Part shown: piece by piece, positions 58,864 to 64,000 of the stretch
Position numbering within the stretch: position 1 is the stretch's first letter
Layout of the letters: the number at the start of each line of letters is the position of its first letter
NCBI GenBank assembly: GCA_963696075.1
Contig: CAVOJD010000015.1
Span: forward strand, 248,001 to 312,000
Direction of reading: 5' to 3'
Source: CAJQQK01 sp963696075
GTDB taxonomy: Bacteria; Pseudomonadota; Alphaproteobacteria; Rhizobiales; Hyphomicrobiaceae
Length of the DNA: 64,000 bases
Translations under genes and position numbers: made by a program
Notes under the pieces: model-generated
What the model was told of the DNA's origin: nothing
What the model saw: only the letters and a program-made list of their open reading frames with translations
Database searches by the model: none

Positions 58864-60624
58864 ATGCGGTATTTTCTAGGTGCCGTGGCGCTTGCCGCGG
58901 GCTGGGCGCTGGGTGTTGGCGCGCCAGCGGTGGCGGCGGGGCCCGGGGCTGGGCTCAGTGACGTGACCGGTGCGGGTTCTGCGATCCTGCATCACGTCCA
59001 GACGGCGCAGGAAATCGAGCGCGAGCGCCGGCGTCGAGATGGGCAGCGGCGACGCGGTGACGGTGAGCGGCGCGGTGAAAGACGCCAACGCCAGCAGGGC
59101 GAGCGTCAACGTCAAGGCCAGCAGGGCGAGCGCCAACGCCAACGCCAGCAAGGCCAACGCCAAGGCCAGCAAGGCCAACGCCAGCGTCAGCAAGGCCAAG
59201 AGCGCCAGCAGGGCCAGCGTCCTCAGCGCAACCCCAATGCCGCCGACCAGCAGCGGCGCAACGCTGCCGAACGGCGACAACGGGCTGCCGAGCAGGCTCG
59301 CGAGCGTGCCGCGGAGCAGAACCGTCAGCGCGAGCGGGCGGCACAACAAACCCGGGAGCGGGCCGCACAACAGGCGCGTCAGCGCCAGCAGCAACAACAA
59401 TTGCGGGCGGCGGAGCAGGCGCGTGAAAGCGCAAGACGCGAACGCCTGAATGCGGAAGACGCACGGCGGCGGGCCGCGGCACGGGCGCGGGACGCCGGGC
59501 GGCAGCGCGAGCGTGGGCAAGAAGGCGTGCCGCGCGGGCAGCGCGGTCAAGAGCGCGCGGGGCCGGGGCGTCCGCGGGACCTGACGACGAGCCGTGATCG
59601 TCTCGAGCGGCCTCAGCGCGGCGGTGACGACCGGGATACGACTTTGCGCCGTGAAGGCGTGCGCGTTGATGGGCAGCGGGGCGATGGACGACGCCGTGAT
59701 GGTGACGCCCGGCGCTCCGACCAACGTCAGGAGGGGGAGCGATTGCGTGAGCGCAATCGTGACGCCAATCGAGACGCGCGGGAAAATCGCAACCGCGCCG
59801 GGCGGAATGATGGGATCGACGGTGAGTGGCGGCGGCGGCAAGGTGAGCGCCGCGCCGAGCGGCTCCAGCAGCGCCGGGCGGCACAGCGGAGCGGTGAACG
59901 CCAGCGGCAACGGGCGCGGTGGCAGCGGCCATCGGAACAGGTCACGGAGCGGCGGACGCGGTCGCAGTGGGTCCGCCGCCGGGAATTCCGCGATCCGCAA
60001 GGGCGCAGGCGGGTGGTGCGCAGCCGGCGCTATTGGGTGCGCAATGAGCGCAACCGCAACCGCTTCCGGCGGGGGCGCAGCATCTATTATCTGCCGCCGG
60101 CAGGCGCCGCACTGGCATTGGGAGCCTATATCGTGAGCAGTGCGAATGCGGGTTACGATACGTACCTCGATACGTTCCTCGCACCGCCCGTGGTGGATGT
60201 CGACGAGCGCTATTCGCTGCAGGAGATCGTTGAGGACCCGTCGGTGCGCGCGAAGGTGCGCAGCGTCAACCTCGATGCGGTCAATTTCGAGTCTGGATCT
60301 TCATCGCTCAGTGAAGCGCAGTATGAGCGGCTCGAGGAGATCGCGGATGCGATGCTTGCGGTTATCGAGAAGCGGCCCGACGAGGTTTTCCTGATTGCTG
60401 GTCACACCGACGCGGTCGGCAGTTTCGAGAGCAATCTCGAGCTTTCCGAAGCGCGTGCGGCGGCGGTGCAGGAGGCGCTTGTGGTTGAATATGGCGTGCC
60501 GACGGAAAACCTCGAGTCGGTCGGCTATGGTGAGCAGTATCTGCTGGTCAATTCGCAAGGTTCGAGCCGCGCCAATCGCCGCGTCACGGTGCGCGCGATC
60601 GGGGCACTGATGGCGAAGCGCTAG
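58864..60624 (+). CDS. OmpA-family protein with a long Gln/Arg-rich repeat region
   Basis: This 586-residue protein has a signal peptide (about 1-25, MRYFLGAVALAAGWALG). A very Gln/Arg-rich low-complexity region (about 50-330) contains tandem QGQRQ/QGERQ-like units, then a basic region and a hydrophobic patch near YYLPPAGAALALGAY, and a C-terminal OmpA-like domain (about 455-585: VNFESGSSSLSEAQYERL, IAGHTDAVGSFESN, VGYGEQYLLVN). It should bind peptidoglycan and span the periplasm. ATG at 58864 is chosen. It sits between ruvA and ruvB. Confidence 0.8.
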   Translation: MRYFLGAVALAAGWALGVGAPAVAAGPGAGLSDVTGAGSAILHHVQTAQEIERERRRRDGQRRRGDGERRGERRQRQQGERQRQGQQGERQRQRQQGQRQGQQGQRQRQQGQERQQGQRPQRNPNAADQQRRNAAERRQRAAEQARERAAEQNRQRERAAQQTRERAAQQARQRQQQQQLRAAEQARESARRERLNAEDARRRAAARARDAGRQRERGQEGVPRGQRGQERAGPGRPRDLTTSRDRLERPQRGGDDRDTTLRREGVRVDGQRGDGRRRDGDARRSDQRQEGERLRERNRDANRDARENRNRAGRNDGIDGEWRRRQGERRAERLQQRRAAQRSGERQRQRARWQRPSEQVTERRTRSQWVRRREFRDPQGRRRVVRSRRYWVRNERNRNRFRRGRSIYYLPPAGAALALGAYIVSSANAGYDTYLDTFLAPPVVDVDERYSLQEIVEDPSVRAKVRSVNLDAVNFESGSSSLSEAQYERLEEIADAMLAVIEKRPDEVFLIAGHTDAVGSFESNLELSEARAAAVQEALVVEYGVPTENLESVGYGEQYLLVNSQGSSRANRRVTVRAIGALMAKR

Positions 60625-60733
60625 CGCGGAAGCTGATCGCTCAGACGGGTTGCGCCCGGGCCGCGGTATTCGCGGCTCGGGCGTTTGGTTGAGGTGGTGG
60701 CGCGCGGACGGTCTTGACCGCGAGAGCGAACAC

Positions 60734-61822
60734 ATGCACCACCAACCTATGACAGACGACCGCCTTGTTGCTCCGGGCGAGCGGGAGGCCGACGGCCTCG
60801 ATGCTTCGATCCGTCCGCAGTCGCTCGATGATTTCATCGGGCAGGAGCAGGCGCGTGCGAACCTTCGCATCTTTATTCAGGCGGCGCGCGGTCGTGGTGA
60901 TGCGCTCGATCATGTGCTGTTCGCCGGTCCGCCGGGACTTGGCAAGACCACACTCGCGCAGATCATGGCGAAGGAACTGGGCGTCGGGTTCCGGGCCACG
61001 TCGGGACCGGTGATCTCGAAGGCCGGTGATCTGGCCGCACTTTTGACGAACCTCGAAGATCGCGACGTCCTGTTTATCGACGAGATCCACCGGCTCAATC
61101 CGGCGGTTGAGGAAATTCTCTATCCAGCGATGGAGGATTTTCAGCTCGACCTCATCATCGGAGAAGGACCAGCGGCGCGGTCGGTTCGGATTGATCTCGC
61201 GAAGTTCACGCTGGTGGCTGCAACGACGCGGGTCGGCCTGTTGACGACGCCGCTCAGGGACCGGTTCGGGATTCCGATCCGGCTGAATTTCTATACCGAC
61301 AGCGAGCTTCAACTGGTTGTCGAGCGGGGCGCGCGGGTGCTCGGTGCGCCGATGAAGCCGGATGGGGCGCATGAGATTGCCCGGCGCGCGCGGGGGACGC
61401 CGCGGGTCGCGGGGCGTCTGCTGCGGCGGGTCCGCGATTTTGCAGCCGTCGATGGATCGACCGCGATTACGGCGGAGGTCGCGGACCGGGCGCTGAAAAT
61501 GCTCGAAGTGGACAATGAAGGGCTCGATGCGCTCGACCACCGCTATCTCAACTGCATCGCGCTCAACTACGATGGCGGGCCGGTTGGTATCGAGACGTTG
61601 TCAGCGGCACTTTCTGAGCCGCGTGATGCGCTGGAAGAACTCGTCGAGCCCTACCTTCTCCAGAAGGGGTTCGTGAGCCGGACGCCGCGGGGACGGGTCA
61701 TGACGCTCAGGGCTTATAGGCATCTGGGACTTTCGGGGCCGTCGCGTGCGTCGGGAGGGCTCGACCAGATCGGCCTGTTCAGCGAGGACGAGGCGCCCGA
61801 CGACGACCAGAAGGCCGGGTGA
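60734..61822 (+). CDS. ruvB: Holliday junction branch migration helicase RuvB
   Basis: This 362-residue AAA+ motor drives branch migration. Motifs: DDFIGQEQARANL, Walker A FAGPPGLGKTTLAQIM, Walker B DVLFIDEIHRLN, LVAATTRVGLLTTPLRDRFG and the C-terminal winged helix (GLDALDHRYLNCI, FVSRTPRGRVMT). ATG at 60734 fits the family; 60749 is also possible. ybgC follows in the next codon positions (starts 1 base after the stop), so ruvB leads the ybgC-tol group. Confidence 0.95.
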   Translation: MHHQPMTDDRLVAPGEREADGLDASIRPQSLDDFIGQEQARANLRIFIQAARGRGDALDHVLFAGPPGLGKTTLAQIMAKELGVGFRATSGPVISKAGDLAALLTNLEDRDVLFIDEIHRLNPAVEEILYPAMEDFQLDLIIGEGPAARSVRIDLAKFTLVAATTRVGLLTTPLRDRFGIPIRLNFYTDSELQLVVERGARVLGAPMKPDGAHEIARRARGTPRVAGRLLRRVRDFAAVDGSTAITAEVADRALKMLEVDNEGLDALDHRYLNCIALNYDGGPVGIETLSAALSEPRDALEELVEPYLLQKGFVSRTPRGRVMTLRAYRHLGLSGPSRASGGLDQIGLFSEDEAPDDDQKAG

Positions 61823-61823
61823 T

Positions 61824-62291
61824 ATGAGCCAAGATGCGTGGCCGGACTTGGCGGGGCGGCTGGTTCAAGACGCAGGTGGGACCAAGCGTCATGTCTTGCC
61901 GGTGCGGGTCTATTTCGAAGACACGGACTTTTCGGGCTTCGTCTATCACGCGACCTACCTGAAGTGGTGCGAGAGGGGGCGGTCGGATTTTCTGCGGCTG
62001 CTTGGGCACCGCCATCAAGACCTGTTGGCTGGCAAGACTGGTGTGCCGGCGGCATTTGTGGTCAGGCGGATGCAGCTCGAGTTTCGCCGGCCGGCGCAAA
62101 TCGACGAAGTCCTCGAAGTGCACACGAGGGTGGAGAAGCTGTCTGCGGCGGTGCTTACATTGTCGCAGCTGGTGGTGCGCGATGGGGTCTGGCTGTTCGA
62201 TGCGACGGTGGAGATCGTGCTGGTTTCGCTGGATGGCAAGCCGCAGCGCCTCGATGCGCGATTTGCAGCCGATTTCAAAGCGCAAGGCTGA
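61824..62291 (+). CDS. ybgC: Tol-Pal associated acyl-CoA thioesterase
   Basis: This 155-residue hot-dog fold thioesterase has RVYFEDTDFSGFVYHATYLKWCERGRSDFLR with the catalytic Asp, and PAAFVVRRMQLEFRRPAQIDEVLEVHT. It accompanies tolQ-tolR in proteobacteria. The ATG lies directly after the ruvB stop. A 304-base gap to tolQ follows, in which I see an open frame without family-like sequence and no clear hairpin. Confidence 0.93.
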   Translation: MSQDAWPDLAGRLVQDAGGTKRHVLPVRVYFEDTDFSGFVYHATYLKWCERGRSDFLRLLGHRHQDLLAGKTGVPAAFVVRRMQLEFRRPAQIDEVLEVHTRVEKLSAAVLTLSQLVVRDGVWLFDATVEIVLVSLDGKPQRLDARFAADFKAQG

Positions 62292-62595
62292 TCGGGCGGG
62301 TGCCGATCCGGCGAACTGATCTGCCGGAAAATCCGGGGATTGGTCGAAGATTGTGCGGAAACGTTGGCCAAGGGCTTGATCTTATGCGCGCTGCTGGGCA
62401 CTCAGGCTGAGTATTTGGGTCGTCGTTTCGCCAAATTGCACCGTGAGAACTGCGCAGTCTTTCAGCGGGGATACGCGTTTCGGGGGGTCCCCCGGCTTTT
62501 TGGCCAGGCGTTCAAGATGACTGACCGGCGCAAAGTGCGCGGGGCGGATCATTCATGGGCTCTTATTCCTCTCCCCCGAAGCCCAAGGTGACGGC
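62292..62595. other. Intergenic region between ybgC and tolQ
   Basis: A 304-base gap. The open frame at 62340-62591 has no family-like sequence. The region may contain a tolQ promoter; I cannot place one. No repeat or RNA is visible. Confidence 0.4.
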
Positions 62596-63309
62596 ATGAA
62601 TGAAGTTGTAAGCGGCGCATTGGCCTCGAAGGCTGGGGACATGTCGTTCCTCAACCTGTTTTTGCAGGCCCATATCGTCGTCCAGGCCGTCATGGTGGGG
62701 CTGGTGCTCGCATCGGTGTTCTGCTGGGCGATCGTGGTCGAGAAATACTTTGCGTTTCGCCGGGCGCGTCGGGAGGCGGACGATTTCGAAAGCCTGTTCT
62801 GGTCGGGCCAGTCGCTGGAGGAGCTCTATTCGGGCCTGTCACGCGAGCAGAATATCTCGATGGCGGCGCTGTTCGTTGCCGCGATGCGGGAGTGGAAGCG
62901 ATCGGTCGAAGGCTCCGCGCGGGCGTTCGGTGGCATTCAGTTGCGCGTCGAGAAGGTGATGGACGTGACGATCAGCCGTGAGATGGAGCGGCTGGAGCGA
63001 CGGCTGCTGTTTCTGGCAACGGTTGGATCGACGGCGCCGTTCGTTGGCCTTTTTGGTACGGTATGGGGAATCATGACGAGCTTCCAGGCGATCGCTGCGT
63101 CGAAGAATACGAGCCTTGCGGTCGTGGCGCCGGGGATTGCGGAAGCGTTGCTGGCAACGGCGATCGGGCTGGTTGCCGCGATCCCGGCGGTGATTTTCTA
63201 CAATAAGTTTTCCGCCGATGCGTCGCGGCTGAGTGCCCGTCTCGAAGCGTTTGCGGATGAGTTTGCAGCGATCGTATCGCGCCAGATCGACAATTCGTCG
63301 AGGAGCTAG
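62596..63309 (+). CDS. tolQ: Tol-Pal proton-channel subunit TolQ
   Basis: This 237-residue inner-membrane protein pairs with TolR to energise TolA. Three membrane helices lie at about 25-46, 138-160 and 172-195; the family signature reads LFLATVGSTAPFVGLFGTVWGIMTSFQ and LAVVAPGIAEALLATAIGLVAAIPAV. It starts at ATG 62596 and is followed by tolR 6 bases after the stop. Part of the outer-membrane constriction system. Confidence 0.95.
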   Translation: MNEVVSGALASKAGDMSFLNLFLQAHIVVQAVMVGLVLASVFCWAIVVEKYFAFRRARREADDFESLFWSGQSLEELYSGLSREQNISMAALFVAAMREWKRSVEGSARAFGGIQLRVEKVMDVTISREMERLERRLLFLATVGSTAPFVGLFGTVWGIMTSFQAIAASKNTSLAVVAPGIAEALLATAIGLVAAIPAVIFYNKFSADASRLSARLEAFADEFAAIVSRQIDNSSRS

Positions 63310-63315
63310 AAGCAC

Positions 63316-63786
63316 ATGGGGATGAGTGTTCGCGCATCAGGGGGAAAGAGCCGGCGCCATCGTCGCGGCGGCCATCAGCCCATGAGCGAAATCAACGTGA
63401 CGCCGTTTGTCGACGTCATGCTGGTGCTGTTGATTATCTTCATGGTGGCAGCGCCGTTGTTGACGGCTGGCGTGCCGCTCGAATTGCCGGCGGCGAAGGG
63501 CAACCAGTTGCAGTCGCAAAAGAGCGAACCGGTGGTTGTCTCGGTGACGCGGGATGGCCAGATCTATCTGGGTGATGAGCAGAACAATTCGATGACGCTC
63601 GAAGCGCTGACGCCGAAGCTCAAGTCGATCATGGCGGCGCGCGGGGCGGAGGGCGGTGATCAACCGATTTTCGTGCGTGGTGATGAGGCGGTGTCCTATG
63701 GGACGGTTGCCCGTGTCATGGCGGAAATCCGGGAGGCGGGGTTCCGCAAGCTGTCGCTTGTGACCGAGATCCAACAAGGGGGCTGA
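63316..63786 (+). CDS. tolR: Tol-Pal proton-channel subunit TolR
   Basis: This 156-residue protein has an N-terminal basic region, MSEINVTPFVDVMLVLLIIFMVAAPLL with the proton-carrying Asp in the single membrane helix, and a periplasmic domain (PLELPAAKGNQ, PVVVSVTRDGQIYLGD, PIFVRGDEAVSYG). It partners TolQ. tolA begins 8 bases downstream. Confidence 0.95.
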   Translation: MGMSVRASGGKSRRHRRGGHQPMSEINVTPFVDVMLVLLIIFMVAAPLLTAGVPLELPAAKGNQLQSQKSEPVVVSVTRDGQIYLGDEQNNSMTLEALTPKLKSIMAARGAEGGDQPIFVRGDEAVSYGTVARVMAEIREAGFRKLSLVTEIQQGG

Positions 63787-63794
63787 CGGGAACG

Positions 63795-64000
63795 ATGTAT
63801 TTCGGGCTGACGGTCTCGATGGTTGCGCACCTGGCGCTGCTTGGCTGGGCGCTGATGGCGTTCCAGACGACCGAGCCCTATAAGTTTGCCGAGCCGGAAG
63901 CCGTCGAGGTTGCATTGATTTCGGCGGACGATCTGGTGCGGCTGCGTCAGGGCGACAGAGATTCCAAGAAGCTCGAGACGCGGCCGGCGGAGAAGATCGA
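63795..64000 (+). CDS. tolA: TolA, 5' part
   Basis: The last 206 bases encode the start of TolA: MYFGLTVSMVAHLALLGWAL gives the N-terminal membrane helix with the SxxxHxxLL pattern that contacts TolQ and TolR, followed by EPEAVEVALISADDLVRL, usual for alphaproteobacterial TolA. The rest lies beyond the window. Position directly after tolR supports the call. Confidence 0.87.
   Translation, partial: MYFGLTVSMVAHLALLGWALMAFQTTEPYKFAEPEAVEVALISADDLVRLRQGDRDSKKLETRPAEKI

Noticed and set aside
62340..62591. 83-codon ORF between ybgC and tolQ
   Set aside because: No family-like features and no good ribosome-binding site; open frames of this length are frequent here.

Overview
The window is 64 kb of GC-rich chromosome from an alphaproteobacterium, most likely of the order Hyphomicrobiales. 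The call rests on alphaproteobacterial markers and gene orders: rcdA (DUF1465), DUF2093, DUF1192, the TIGR01459 HAD family, a rpmE/ABC exporter/rcdA cluster, zapA-6S RNA-5-FCL-ymdB, a plant-type glutamate-cysteine ligase, and ruvCAB followed by ybgC-tolQRA. I cannot name the genus. Nearly everything is core chromosome. I see no prophage, insertion sequence, CRISPR array, tRNA or rRNA.

Layout. 1-7.5 kb: 3' end of pgi, mutL, a SulP anion transporter, then rsmD and an RsuA/RluB-type pseudouridine synthase on the minus strand separated by a 113-bp tandem repeat, and tadA. 7.6-13.7 kb: two exported zinc-peptidase-like proteins, a VanX-like D-Ala-D-Ala dipeptidase, a patatin lipase, and purD followed by a fluoroacetate-dehalogenase-like hydrolase. 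13.9-24.4 kb: xseA, DUF2093, lpxK and an acyltransferase-WaaA fusion (lipid A/Kdo), a cysteine phosphatase, ubiA, rsmE, gshA and a small secreted Cys-rich protein. 24.4-33.7 kb: a LysR regulator divergent from glcDEF (glycolate oxidase), then hisS-hisZ-hisG. 33.8-44 kb: recQ, a small exported protein, a membrane-bound degenerate EAL protein, a HAD phosphatase, DUF1192, a candidate small RNA, rcdA, rpmE and an ABC exporter. 44-52.5 kb (minus strand): a GIY-YIG ORF among palindromic repeats, a stator-like pair (MotA/TolQ-type plus OmpA/MotB-type), an inositol monophosphatase-like gene, a Sel1 protein, a ThiE-like gene, a class I aldolase and gap. 53-64 kb (plus strand): a cell-division/folate block with 6S RNA, yebC, ruvC-ruvA, a Gln/Arg-rich OmpA protein, ruvB, ybgC, tolQ, tolR and the start of tolA.

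Sequence quality matters here. The class I aldolase gene needs three separate one-base corrections, hisS needs one, and glcF probably needs one near its start. Each is otherwise well conserved, so I favour assembly or sequencing indels over real decay.

The less ordinary signals are: a structured, terminator-ended intergenic RNA candidate just upstream of rcdA; paired palindromes that supply the stop codons of two convergent genes; the 113-bp tandem array; the acyltransferase-WaaA fusion; a second stator-like membrane pair of unknown role beside the Tol system; and a degenerate EAL protein likely to act without phosphodiesterase activity.
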